This document shows, piece after piece, positions 49,001-54,715 of a stretch of DNA of 64,000 bases. Origin of the DNA: Owenia fusiformis (Eukaryota > Annelida > Polychaeta > Sabellida > Oweniidae). The stretch is taken from positions 9,918,650 through 9,982,649 of the forward strand of contig CAIIXF020000002.1 of assembly GCA_903813345.2 (NCBI GenBank), in the 5' to 3' direction. Made by a program: the position numbers and the translations under genes. The notes under the pieces are model-generated. The model was not told where the DNA came from, did no database searches, and saw only the letters and a program-made list of their open reading frames with translations. The stretch's first letter is position 1; each line of letters opens with the position of its first letter.

Positions 49001-52000
49001 AAATGGAAGCCAATTTAAAAATAGTTTCCATGATTTTGATGTTCATTTCGTGGTGTCCAGCCTAAGGTCAAGAATGCACTCCTTAGTGCATGGAAGTGCA
49101 AGTGCATCTTTAAAATCAATATATCCTCTTCACTGTTCCACAGTTGGATGACTCTAACTGCAGTTATTTGCCTTTCATTCGATTTCGATAAACCTCAGAT
49201 TTTAGCTAAACTAAGTTGAATCTGAATTCCAAATGTTTCGCCAAGCAAACTAATAAAGTTACGAATTAGAGTCATCCAACTGTGGAACAGTGCTCTTGCA
49301 GCTCTTTTCGTTGGAACTTTCTAAACATGGCAACCATTGTTGTGATAAAAGTATGATAACCCTACTATCACACCAAACTAGTTCTCACTACGTTCTCGAA
49401 AAAGGGTTTCAACTGTGTACGAACGGTCTGGACGTACTTAGAACCGGTTGGGGTCTATTTACAAACTTTATAGAACGTACTCGAACGGGTAGGTCCTCTA
49501 GATTGACACCAAGCAAGTTGCCACTACGTTCTTCAAAACTGGTTTTAAACTGTGTGCGAACGGAATGAACGTAGCTACAATGTTCTACGGTCTGTTTACG
49601 AACTACATGGACTTTCCCGGACGGGGAATGTGATTTAGAATTTTGAATCGATTCAAAATTCGATGGCGACCATGCCGTTCTGTAATCAGGTCATGATGAA
49701 CTTCTAGACTACTGGACGCATTATACGACGTTGCACACCGACGTGGTGCGACCTGAACGAACTGCGAATGAGATGGGCGTTTTGAAGACTGTTTATGAAC
49801 GAAGGAGCTAATTATTTTAAACATATTTCCCGACCACAGCCAGATTGAGCCCGTTTTACGACGTTTTCGTAGGACTGGCAAGAACGGGTAAGAACTAGTT
49901 TGGTGTGATAGGGGGGTAAGGAAGAGGTTTACCCTTGTTGTGATAAAAGTATGATAAGGAAGAGGGGTGGAAGAAATCAACTTTGAAAATTTGGGGTTTC
50001 TCGTCTTCTTTTGTAAAAAATAAAACTCAAACCAATGCGGTCTATCTGTCTTCTATTTGTCTACAATCCTCGTAACTTCAAAAATAACGTTTCGGTATGA
50101 TGTTTCGGTACAGTGCGCGTTGATTTTCTTCAAAAATAAATGTTGTTTACACTGCAGCTGTTAGGCGAGTCTGGTGATGTCAAAAGTATTACAGCTGATG
50201 GGCAGTTCTGTGAGGTAGTTATTAAAGGCAATGAATGGATGTTCCATCGGTCTGCTTTACGATTCGTGGTTGCAGAAGGTAGATGTATAATGTATTTTGT
50301 AACGAAACATAAAATGACTGAGTAAACTTGGATTCAAAATGTCGATCATCATGTTACCATATTTGATCATTCGCGACAAACATGATATTCCAAGTTATAT
50401 TAGGCCAAGTTAAAGTTCGTTCAGTATAAGAAAAACAAAAAACAACAAAATGAAAGAATATTTCGAAACTCAGAGGGCCGCGAACTTGAACTTGCAATTG
50501 TTGATTTATAAAATACATTAAAATGATAAGCATCATAAATACATATAATGTTTGTTTAAATGTACCATGCTTAGAATTTAATTTTTTAGTGAACAATCAA
50601 TGTTTTACATGCAGTAATCAATGTCCCCATTTTTTATTGGACTCCTTTGCAGAACTGTATCGTCGGCAAGTGTATTTGTTTAAAATTAGATCAGTCTATT
50701 TTTGGATGATTTCAAGTAGCATTGATAGAATCTATACGACTTATAAGGCCAATAATGGCTTGACCTTTCTAATACGTGATACATAAAAGATTAGATGGAT
50801 AAATATTTGCATTGTTCATCATACAGGGTGACCCCAAAAAAATGCAACCCTCCATTTCTCGAATATTTTTCTTAAATGTAGGTTAATTGCTCTGAAATTT
50901 GGCACACAAGGACTTCATTCCATGTGGGAACCTTTGGCAATGTTTCAATAATCATAGTCATATATTGATAATGTTATGGTCGTTCCAAAATATGCTCCAA
51001 ATGTCGTCCATTTTCAATGTTAGGTTTTCGGATGAATCACATTCCCTTCTTTCTGAACATGTAAACTCAAGAAATAATGTGTTCTGGGATCACAAATTCC
51101 AGATAATGTGCTTCATAGGCCCCTGCATTCTGTTAAATGCACAGCTTGGGCTGCCAATTTCCAAATATGAAATCATCAGCCCCTTTTGGTTTGAGGTTGA
51201 TAATGGCAACACTGTTACTGTTAACACACAGCGCAATATTGGCGTTCCAAGGAAGTTCTAGGCAGTTCTAGAGTGACATAGAGTAGACAAGAACAGTGGT
51301 TCTAGAAGGATGAAGCTACTCTTCACACTTCTTATGATAGCATAGCCTGGCTCACTAGTCATTTCTATGAGAAGATTATCTCTCCTAGGACGGGGGACCC
51401 ATGGTCATCCCACAGTCTTGATCTCAATGCCCCTGACTTCTATATACAGGGTTATTTAAAGGATAATGTGTATGAAAATAACCCTACCGCAATTGCAGAA
51501 CTCCAATAAGCAATGGCTGCAAAAATTTGAGCCACACCCATGAGAAAGAATGCATACGTGTTATGAGCAGTTTTCCTTGAACATTGCAAGTTTGTTTTCA
51601 GCGAAATTGACGACATCTGGAGCATATTTTGAAACAACCATAACTCTATCAATATAAGACTATGATTATTAAAACTTTGCCAAAGGATCCCACATAGAAT
51701 AAAGCCCTTGTGTGCCAAATCTCAGGGCAATTTACCTATATTTAATATTTATTGTTATTCTATTTTCAGACGAAGAGAAAAAAGCACTTGTCAACTCGGG
51801 CATACATGAGTACGTTATTTTTTGAATTTGGTAAATATAGACAATGTCAAAATATGCTCAAAGGATGAATCAGGGAATGGGTAAGAATGTCGATTTACAA
51901 ACTAGCCGAAATTGTAATATCTGAAGAACCAATCAATATTTCTGTCAAATTCATGCTGAGCCCACGACCGTTTTGGTTTCGATTTTACAATCTGTAAACA

Positions 52001-52414
52001 TGACTCAGATGATGAACAGTCAAATTCAATCAAACACCCAAACCGTAAAGCTATGCTAAATGTGAAAGTTAAAAGTGAGAAGCAATTTTCTGATATTTTT
52101 TACATAAAATTGCAGCGATCTTTAAACTGGCGGGAAATTCAAATATATTCTTAACTATGGTTTCTTTCAAATTCTTTAAGGGTATTAACATTTAAATATT
52201 TCTCTGAAGCGGACTTCTTCCTAGGTACATTGCTAGAGACTCAATTAAACGGGCCATTATCGTGTTTTACTTGTGATGCTTATATTCATTTCTGTTTAAT
52301 TTAAGCTATATCGACGTCATACGCGAAGCTTCATCTGACTTCAACGTGATGGGAATTATCAATGGTATCAAGAAAATCAAGAACCATGTCAAGTCAATGG
52401 TTCCAGGCGATTAA
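27885..52414 (+). CDS. Protein kinase - (Death) - 3x ZZ - 2x Mind-bomb REP protein, 17 exons plus one cassette exon
   Basis: Exons joined: 27885-28096, 28413-28553, 28689-28848, 29027-29145, 29782-29834, [optional 32328-32609], 33106-33264, 38020-38078, 38441-38525, 38690-38902, 39049-39237, 39848-40006, 40319-40428, 41876-41967, 47918-48017, 50158-50278, 51770-51809, 52306-52414. All introns are GT-AG and every phase agrees, giving 2121 nt (706 aa) without the cassette and 800 aa with it. Domains: RIPK/TKL-like kinase (~25-295), ZZ fingers (~345-392, ~407-452, ~472-516), and two Mind-bomb SH3_15 repeats (~520-583, ~585-655). In Mind bomb, ZZ and REP modules belong to the substrate-binding half; there are no ankyrin or RING modules here. 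Likely a cytoplasmic signalling protein: no signal peptide or membrane segment. The start ATG is the first in the frame after a stop. Function inferred from domains only; no orthologue name is assigned. Confidence 0.82.
28097..28412 (+). other. Intron 1, 316 bp, nothing recognised
   Basis: AT-rich, with donor 'gtaaaacg' and acceptor 'ctaattttag'. I see no repeat or RNA gene. Confidence 0.7.
28413..28553 (+). CDS. Exon 2: kinase alpha-C helix to hinge
   Basis: Reads [22 protein letters not shown] and [12 protein letters not shown]. Glu78 or Glu79 is the candidate salt-bridge partner of Lys58. [10 protein letters not shown] is the typical beta-4 entry of TKL kinases, and MDFCENGS is the hinge. 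Phase 2 at both ends; donor 'gtgagt'. Confidence 0.85.
28689..28848 (+). CDS. Exon 3: kinase catalytic loop
   Basis: Reads [19 protein letters not shown] then [11 protein letters not shown]. The catalytic loop is HLDLKASN (154-161), so Asp156, Lys158 and Asn161 are present but the HRD arginine is Leu, which usually means activation-loop phosphorylation is not sensed in the normal way. Acceptor 'tcttttcag', donor 'gtaattt', ending in phase 0. Confidence 0.87.
29027..29145 (+). CDS. Exon 4: DFG motif and activation segment
   Basis: Starts [16 protein letters not shown], with the Mg-binding DFG at 174-176. The activation segment ends [10 protein letters not shown], so the APE-type glutamate (usually SPE or APE) is Gln194. 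It continues [11 protein letters not shown], the start of the alpha-F helix. Phase 0 in, phase 2 out, donor 'gtgagt'. The acceptor 'atttgag' has a poor pyrimidine tract. Confidence 0.85.
29146..29781 (+). other. Intron 4, 636 bp, nothing recognised
   Basis: AT-rich unique-looking sequence with no inverted ends, coding similarity or tandem repeat visible by eye. Confidence 0.6.
29782..29834 (+). CDS. Exon 5: kinase alpha-F region
   Basis: Only 53 bp, reading [17 protein letters not shown], an unmistakable kinase subdomain IX (D.YSFGI.LWE...GREPY). Ends in phase 1 (AAA G). Its donor 'gttcgt' can join in frame either to the Death-domain exon at 32328 or to the next kinase exon at 33106. Confidence 0.88.
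30143..31396. mobile_element. Mariner-type MITE with ~150-bp inverted ends
   Basis: Ends are inverted copies: 'agtgtctcaaaaaatgtta' on the left and 'taacatttttttgagacac' on the right. Similarity extends inward through 'ccctaaaatata' / 'tatattttagggg' and 'gattcaaaatc' / 'gattttgaatc' boxes for about 150 bp. No transposase is recognised; an 82-codon frame at 30432-30680 has no domain I know. A G/C-rich second element is nested at 30992-31250. Lies in the long intron between exon 5 and the Death exon. Confidence 0.65.
30992..31250. mobile_element. G/C-rich nested element with poly-G/poly-C
   Basis: Starts 'ggcggattagggg', has an ~18-base G run and C runs, then repeated 'tgggcc' blocks, and ends 'cctagatcctcccctg'. 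The two ends are loosely inverted copies. The type is common in marine invertebrate genomes. It is strikingly G/C-rich against its AT-rich surroundings. The two open frames through it are low complexity and not credible genes. Confidence 0.5.
32328..32609 (+). CDS. Cassette exon: complete Death domain
   Basis: A 282-bp exon (94 codons) with acceptor 'atatttcag' and donor 'gtatgt', phase 1 at both ends. It reads [20 protein letters not shown], then [45 protein letters not shown] and VDLAKLCGF. This is the Death-fold pattern: leading helix, Lgl..sDI..I, W in helix 4 or 5, and L..aL....dlA at the end. The helix-1/2 Trp common in Death domains is Phe here. Joined to exon 5 and exon 6 it keeps frame, and omitting it also keeps frame. 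It would sit between kinase alpha-F and alpha-G. Confidence 0.82.
32610..33105 (+). other. Intron after Death exon, 496 bp, nothing recognised
   Basis: AT-rich with no clear repeat or RNA. It ends in the acceptor 'gattatttag' of exon 6. Confidence 0.6.
33106..33264 (+). CDS. Exon 6: kinase alpha-G to alpha-H
   Basis: Reads [20 protein letters not shown] and later [20 protein letters not shown], then TFE. This is kinase subdomains X-XI; the RRPTF arginine, which normally pairs with the APE glutamate, is present although that glutamate is Gln. 159 bp, phase 1 in and out, so it accepts either exon 5 or the Death cassette upstream. Donor 'gttagt'. Confidence 0.88.
34740..35050. mobile_element. 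Palindromic MITE
   Basis: Arms of ~120 bp at 34742-34860 and 34929-35048 are inverted copies, with 'ctttccgaacctt' against 'aggttcggaaag', 'ttagacctctcaatatt' against 'aatattgagagacctaa', and 'ggttgattttaaaaa' against 'ttttaaaatcaacc'. The loop is AT-rich. No coding capacity. Confidence 0.65.
35122..35994. mobile_element. Tc1/mariner-type MITE with ~225-bp inverted repeats
   Basis: An 873-bp element with TA at both borders (35120-35121, 35995-35996). Tips are 'cactctcctccataagttt' and its near-complement 'aaacttatggagggtagtg'. The arms (35122-35347, 35771-35994) stay similar to 'gatgaatttttgaaaatcg'. The central part shows no transposase. Truncated terminal repeats of the same family lie in all three D repeats near 21 kb, 24 kb and 27.6 kb. 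Confidence 0.8.
35995..38019 (+). other. Rest of exon 6-7 intron, little recognised
   Basis: About 2 kb, AT-rich, containing only the right arm of the inverted pair at 37683-37828. Short frames (for example 36096-36311) show no domain. I see no RNA gene. Confidence 0.5.
38020..38078 (+). CDS. Exon 7: end of kinase domain
   Basis: 59 bp reading [20 protein letters not shown], the helix after RRPTF in TKL kinases. Phase 1 in, phase 0 out. The donor 'gtggac' is weak; a second donor 'gtaacc' 33 bp downstream (exon end 38111) also keeps frame and would add 11 residues ([11 protein letters not shown]), so the exact end is uncertain. Confidence 0.7.
38441..38525 (+). CDS. Exon 8: basic linker between kinase and ZZ fingers
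   Basis: Reads [20 protein letters not shown] and VKRTRCIS; Lys/Arg/Ser-rich with no domain. Acceptor 'caatttacag', donor 'gtgagt', phase 0 in and 1 out. If the donor is skipped the frame runs 30 more codons to a stop at 38615-38617, which would give a kinase-only product ending TPYVTK. Confidence 0.75.
38690..38902 (+). CDS. Exon 9: first ZZ-type zinc finger (one Cys replaced)
   Basis: Contains [20 protein letters not shown], then [22 protein letters not shown] pattern: CAGC, then C-M-D-G where C-x2-C is expected (the second Cys is Gly), CALC, and closing His residues. One ligand of the second zinc site is therefore missing. Phase 1 in and out. The acceptor 'tttcacaag' is weak and the donor 'gtacaa' is fair. 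Confidence 0.85.
39049..39237 (+). CDS. Exon 10: second ZZ-type zinc finger
   Basis: Reads [20 protein letters not shown], then [19 protein letters not shown]. All ligands of the ZZ fold are present: C-x2-C, C-x2-C, C-x2-C and H...H. 189 bp, phase 1 in and out, donor 'gtaagt'. The domain occupies a single symmetrical exon, as do the other two ZZ fingers. Confidence 0.9.
39335..39660. repeat. Inverted pair of coding-like fragments in intron 10
   Basis: A plus-strand frame (39340-39429) reads [20 protein letters not shown] then LMLEAEPW. A minus-strand frame ending at 39583 reads [20 protein letters not shown] then LMLKAGP. The DNA arms (39359-39428 and 39574-39640) are imperfect inverted copies. 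The minus frame extends to 39810 (75 codons). The protein is not recognised. Probably two fragments of one transposon or gene family in opposite orientation. Confidence 0.55.
39848..40006 (+). CDS. Exon 11: third ZZ-type zinc finger
   Basis: Reads [20 protein letters not shown] then [20 protein letters not shown] and FHNDHAF. All six Cys and both His of the ZZ pattern are present, with the classic [12 protein letters not shown] core. 159 bp, phase 1 in and out, donor 'gtgagt', acceptor 'attttag'. Confidence 0.9.
40007..40318 (+). other. Intron 11, 312 bp, nothing recognised
   Basis: AT-rich with no visible repeat. Its acceptor 'catttctaag' is weak but is the only one that keeps the reading frame of exon 12. 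Confidence 0.55.
40319..40428 (+). CDS. Exon 12: first half of Mind-bomb-type REP repeat 1
   Basis: Reads [16 protein letters not shown] then [16 protein letters not shown]. Pattern matches the Mind bomb SH3_15 repeat: f..GD.V.V....LQ.G...~~M... . Enters in phase 1 (giving Ser) and leaves in phase 0 right after MAK. The matching exon of repeat 2 also ends in phase 0 after MSK. Confidence 0.75.
40549..41808. mobile_element. MITE related to 55577-56396, in intron 12
   Basis: Shares 'agtcttacccaatgttatcaaag' type blocks and the right terminus 'caaactttacatggggac' with the element at 55577-56396. The right end is followed by a TTAA as in that copy. The left end is eroded ('ggccctatataagtctaaac'). 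Longer than the other copy because of internal insertions. No transposase. Confidence 0.6.
41876..41967 (+). CDS. Exon 13: second half of REP repeat 1
   Basis: Reads [20 protein letters not shown] then [11 protein letters not shown]. This is the G..G.V..id......V.f.dg part of the SH3_15 fold. Phase 0 in, phase 2 out at a perfect 'gtgagt' donor. The following intron holds the 102-bp minisatellite. Confidence 0.8.
42290..46406 (+). repeat. Minisatellite, 102-bp unit, ~40 copies, within intron 13
   Basis: Unit runs roughly 'gcactgacgttgacgataac', 'acatacgcaaacattcgtaa', 'ctaaagaagttcgccaatat', 'tattcacatacatttgttta', 'tagtgcgcccattcacccag'. Variants alternate: ggtgcactgacg / gatgcactgatg, and attcg / attca. 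Some units lose one T (101 bp) and several near 42690-43660 lack about half the unit. Because 102 is divisible by three, frames of 474 and 372 codons run through it on the plus strand. They repeat a 34-residue peptide ([19 protein letters not shown]...) and I do not treat them as genes. Confidence 0.95.
46407..47452 (-). mobile_element. Mariner element nested in the minisatellite
   Basis: A 1046-bp element flanked by TA (46405-46406, 47453-47454), with tips 'cagggtgtccaagaagtaac' and its complement. Inverted arms stay similar for ~200 bp, up to 'catggaccccggggcag'. Excision with one TA regenerates a normal minisatellite unit ('cacatacatttg'). The interior carries decayed transposase on the minus strand. 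Confidence 0.9.
46767..47220 (-). pseudogene. Mariner transposase remnant
   Basis: The C-terminal part is open: [19 protein letters not shown], then [20 protein letters not shown] and DYVE followed by a stop at 46767. This is the usual mariner end (W..R...C....G.Y.E). Upstream (minus strand, ~47215-47010) fragments such as [20 protein letters not shown] and [14 protein letters not shown] match the mariner catalytic core region, where the next conserved part is v.~D..G~i....~p.g.tvns. Stops and a large gap between the pieces show it is dead. The first catalytic Asp region (SDES) is just discernible. Confidence 0.75.
47453..47898 (+). repeat. Minisatellite, right part (~4 units)
   Basis: Continuation of the 102-bp minisatellite after the mariner insertion. 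The last unit ends at 'gcactgacgtt', only ~20 bp before exon 14, so the array runs into the 3' splice-site region. Confidence 0.92.
47918..48017 (+). CDS. Exon 14: first half of REP repeat 2
   Basis: Reads [20 protein letters not shown] then [14 protein letters not shown].~V.V..D......G.G.W...M matches the Mind bomb SH3_15 repeat well. Phase 2 in (GA + A = Glu), phase 0 out at 'gtgaaa'. The in-frame acceptor is 'gacacttcaag'. The apparently better-placed 'gacgttag' (exon from 47898) would shift frame and hit a stop. The acceptor lies ~20 bp from the minisatellite and has a poor pyrimidine tract. Confidence 0.72.
48018..48418 (+). other. Intron 14, first 400 bp, nothing recognised
   Basis: AT-rich sequence before the decayed transposase. 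No repeat recognised. Confidence 0.5.
48419..48908 (-). pseudogene. Second mariner-like transposase remnant
   Basis: A minus-strand frame of 112 codons reads [18 protein letters not shown], the mariner ..h.DNAPcH... catalytic block with the second Asp. Later [20 protein letters not shown] and [13 protein letters not shown] match the C-terminal F....R...Ci...G.Y.E. The HPPYSPDLAP block is unrecognisable. The reading continues in another frame upstream (48684-48908). No terminal repeats found. Dead element. Confidence 0.55.
49131..49292. repeat. 27-bp perfect inverted repeat (hairpin)
   Basis: Arms 49131-49157 and 49266-49292 are exact complements, beginning 'cactgttccacagttgg', with a 108-bp spacer. 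Similarity stops sharply at the outer edges. It may be a tiny fold-back element. It lies in intron 14. Confidence 0.7.
49360..49916. mobile_element. 557-bp TIR element with TAA target duplication
   Basis: Ends are inverted copies around 'tatcacaccaaactagttct'. The element is flanked by TAA (49357-49359, 49917-49919). A nearby tandem copy of the target (49935-49965) preserves the uninterrupted site 'gtatgataaggaagagg', confirming both boundaries. A 3-bp TAA duplication fits PIF/Harbinger-type mobilisation. The interior repeats 'actacgttct' / 'gaacgta' motifs; the 125-codon minus frame through it is not recognised. Confidence 0.75.
50158..50278 (+). CDS. Exon 15: second half of REP repeat 2
   Basis: Reads [20 protein letters not shown] then [26 protein letters not shown]...V...g..W.f.p.aL is the closing half of a Mind bomb SH3_15 repeat. 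Strong acceptor 'tttacactgcag', phase 0 in, phase 1 out. Confidence 0.82.
50824..51750 (+). mobile_element. Mariner-type element with decayed transposase, right tip lost
   Basis: Left tip 'cagggtgaccccaaaaaaat' after a TA. The subterminal inverted repeats match ('aatttggcacacaaggactt' near 50896 against its complement near 51705). The right copy stops being recognisable at ~51750, about 20 bp before exon 16, so the outermost ~45 bp are missing. It lies in intron 15 in gene orientation. Confidence 0.75.
51002..51490 (+). pseudogene. Transposase remnant of the 50824 element
   Basis: Reads [20 protein letters not shown], then [20 protein letters not shown] and TVNTQR; this is the family's fsDE.hF.LsG.VN.qN..yW block, holding the first catalytic Asp, followed by ..Gi.GP.ff.....tvt.n. 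After frameshifts come QDGATLHTS-like and [20 protein letters not shown] then [13 protein letters not shown], matching WfQQDGA..H and PprSPDLtp.DFflWGylK..Vy. Several frame breaks; inactive. Confidence 0.8.
51770..51809 (+). CDS. Exon 16: short helical linker
   Basis: Only 40 bp, reading [13 protein letters not shown]; phase 1 in, phase 2 out at 'gtacgt'. Acceptor 'ctattttcag'. Its short length makes it easy to miss; support comes from exact phase agreement with exons 15 and 17. Confidence 0.7.
51810..52305 (+). other. Intron 16, 496 bp, nothing recognised
   Basis: AT-rich sequence between the two last coding exons. No repeat or RNA seen. Confidence 0.6.
52306..52414 (+). CDS. Exon 17: C-terminal exon with stop
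   Basis: Reads [20 protein letters not shown], then [15 protein letters not shown] and TAA (52412-52414). Predicted amphipathic and basic helix; no domain recognised. Acceptor 'ctgtttaatttaag'. Phase 2 in. Confidence 0.78.
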
Positions 52415-52844
52415 AATAATCCAGTTGCTCGAACACAACTGGTCACAAAAACAAAACGATGGTGATGGTGCGAGTACATCAAAATGGTGGCATCAGGAGT
52501 GGCACATCTGATATGTGCTAGTATTAGACATTATGTCCCCTATCACTGAATATATGCCTGAGGTCTCACGTCAATATAGCCCGAGCTTGTCAAGGTCAAG
52601 GACCGAAGGAATTGTTGTATTACATACCTAAAGTACATTTAAATAATATGCCATGAAGATAATATGAAGAAATGTGTGAAAAAAGATCGAAATTTTACAC
52701 GATTCCACTTACAGGAATTAATTTGTTTACATGTTATGACGTCTTAGAGTTGTCATGGTAAAAAGGTTTGGCGGCTATATAGCCGACCTTCAGCTCCATT
52801 GACTGTCATACAATGATTCGCTAGTTATGTAATGCTCCGTATTG

Positions 52845-52850
52845 AATAAA
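52845..52850 (+). terminator. Polyadenylation signal AATAAA
   Basis: Canonical AATAAA 430 bp after the stop codon, giving a 3' UTR of roughly 450 bp. A strong hairpin follows within 25 bp. Confidence 0.6.
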
Positions 52851-52872
52851 CACATAATAATAGGTTTGTGGA

Positions 52873-52928
52873 CTTATAAGAGAGAACGTGTCAAACCCCT
52901 TCCCCAAATTGACACTTCTCTCTTATAA
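52873..52928. repeat. Hairpin just after the polyadenylation signal
   Basis: 'cttataagagagaa' and 'ttctctcttataa' pair, and the stem continues through 'cgtgtcaa' and 'ttgacac' with one bulge, giving ~21 bp with a C-rich loop. It may be a tiny palindromic repeat or part of the 3' processing region. Confidence 0.6.
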
Positions 52929-53479
52929 AGCCTAGTTGTAAAAGATACTGTATATTAAGAAGCTTAATGTATTTTACACATTTGAAACTGCTCCCCCATA
53001 GCGGACAATAAGATTAAAAATTATTTTTTAAGAAAAATCAAAAAGATCCAATAAGTCTGGATCTTAGTATTACCTCCAGAGTAATTAGAGAAATCAATAG
53101 CAGGGGTAGATTTAAAACTGGTTCAATTCAATGCAAAAAATTGCTTTTGAAAACTCATGAATCTTAATTGTATGTATGTTAAATGTTATACGTTTGAATA
53201 ACATTTAACAAAATGCAGCAAAAGCCATTGCTAATGTTGCTTTAACATACTAGTTACTATATGAGAGAATCAGCATCTCATAACTGTATTCATATTGTAA
53301 TATTTTTTATTCTATTGTAAATATATGTTTATGTGTAATTAAGATTGTATGTAATAGAATACCAACATTTTTCATTTTTCCATATTTCCTTCATTATACT
53401 TTAGTTTTCTTCAATTAAAGGTTTCAGCAAGAAGTATTGTAATGAATAAGCCATCAAAATATTGTAGTTAAACGCTTTA
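52929..53479. other. Intergenic, nothing recognised
   Basis: AT-rich spacer between the gene's 3' end and the LINE fragment. No repeat or RNA gene seen. Confidence 0.5.
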
Positions 53480-54715
53480 TATATCTCAGGGAGTCAAACA
53501 AGGCTGTTCGATCTCTCCGACATTATTTTCGAGACGATCTGGCAACATTGATAAACATAGACGGTAAAAACATTGGCATTTTCATGTACGCAGATGACGT
53601 CACACTAGTTGCTCCAACTGCTAACGCTTTACAACATATGCTTAATAAACTGTACGAGTGGTGCAATACGTGGAGAATGACACTAAACACAACAAAGACC
53701 AAAATCGTACATTTTCGACCTCATATTTAAACCAGGAGCAATCATATCTTCACATTTGGGCCATCAAATCGTTTAGAATATGTTTCGAAATATCGATATC
53801 TAGGACGTTAAATGAACATCTTGATGTGCGACAAACTGTTAAAATACTTGCAAAATCAGCAAATCGTGCCTTAGGAATGCTTATTGCCAAATCAAATGTA
53901 AAGGGTGGACTACCATATGCAGTATTTACAAAACTATTTGACGCTCTTGTTTCCCCTATTACTAGTATGTTACATGGTGCCGGCATTTGGGGTATTCGAC
54001 AATATTCAGAAATGAATACAGTTCAAAACAAAGCAGCGAGGTATTTTCTGGGTGTTGGACGTAGAGCACCAAATGGATCAACCAAAGGAGATATTTGTTG
54101 GACTTCGGTATTTACCAAACAGCGAGTCGAGGTGACTAGACTTTGGTGCCGTTTAAAAAACATGGCTACAGATAGGACACCGAAACATATATCAAAATGG
54201 TCTTTTCGACATCATAAATCTTGGGAAAATCTCACCCGGAAAATGTTACAAGATCTGGACTTTACTCAGCTTATCAACAATGATACTATATCTCGAGTTA
54301 AATGCCATCATAACGAGGTCAAAGAAGCATGCATCAGAGCAGATCACGTCGAATGGCACAACTGTTGAGGACGAGTTTCATTTTCTTTTACAGTGCAATA
54401 GTTATGAAGAACTGAGAACTCCATTGTTTTTAGATTGTGTTAAGGAAATTCCTGACTTTCACCAGTTTAACCATATTCAACAATTTTGCAATATTATGTC
54501 AACACAGAGCCTACAAAGGACACTATCCAAAACACTTATAAAAATGATTTTAAAAAGACGTACTCTGCTGTGATAATTTAACCTTTTATATAGTCATACT
54601 GAATCTAGTCTCTCATAGGTCGACACCGGCCGGGCCAGACGATTTTAATATTATTGTTTTATAATTGTATGTATTTTAAATGGCGTGAGACATAAATAAA
54701 ATATAACATAAACAT
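53480..54715 (+). pseudogene. Decayed LINE reverse-transcriptase fragment
   Basis: Starts mid-RT with QGVKQGCSISPTLF. After a frameshift it reads IGIFMYADDVTLVAPTANAL (the YADD catalytic box), then LYEWCNTWRMTLNTTKTKIV. After another shift it gives RALGMLIAKSNVKGGLPYAV and GAGIWGIRQYSEMNTVQNKA. The last frame has EDEFHFLLQCNSYEELR, part of a C-terminal Cys/His knuckle. At least three frameshifts and no endonuclease. A different family from the 21-26 kb LINE (YADD and a different C terminus). An AT-rich 3' tail ends near 54712. Confidence 0.85.

Noticed and set aside
49603-49980. Minus-strand frame of 125 codons
   Set aside because: Lies mostly within the TAA-flanked MITE and shows no recognisable protein family.
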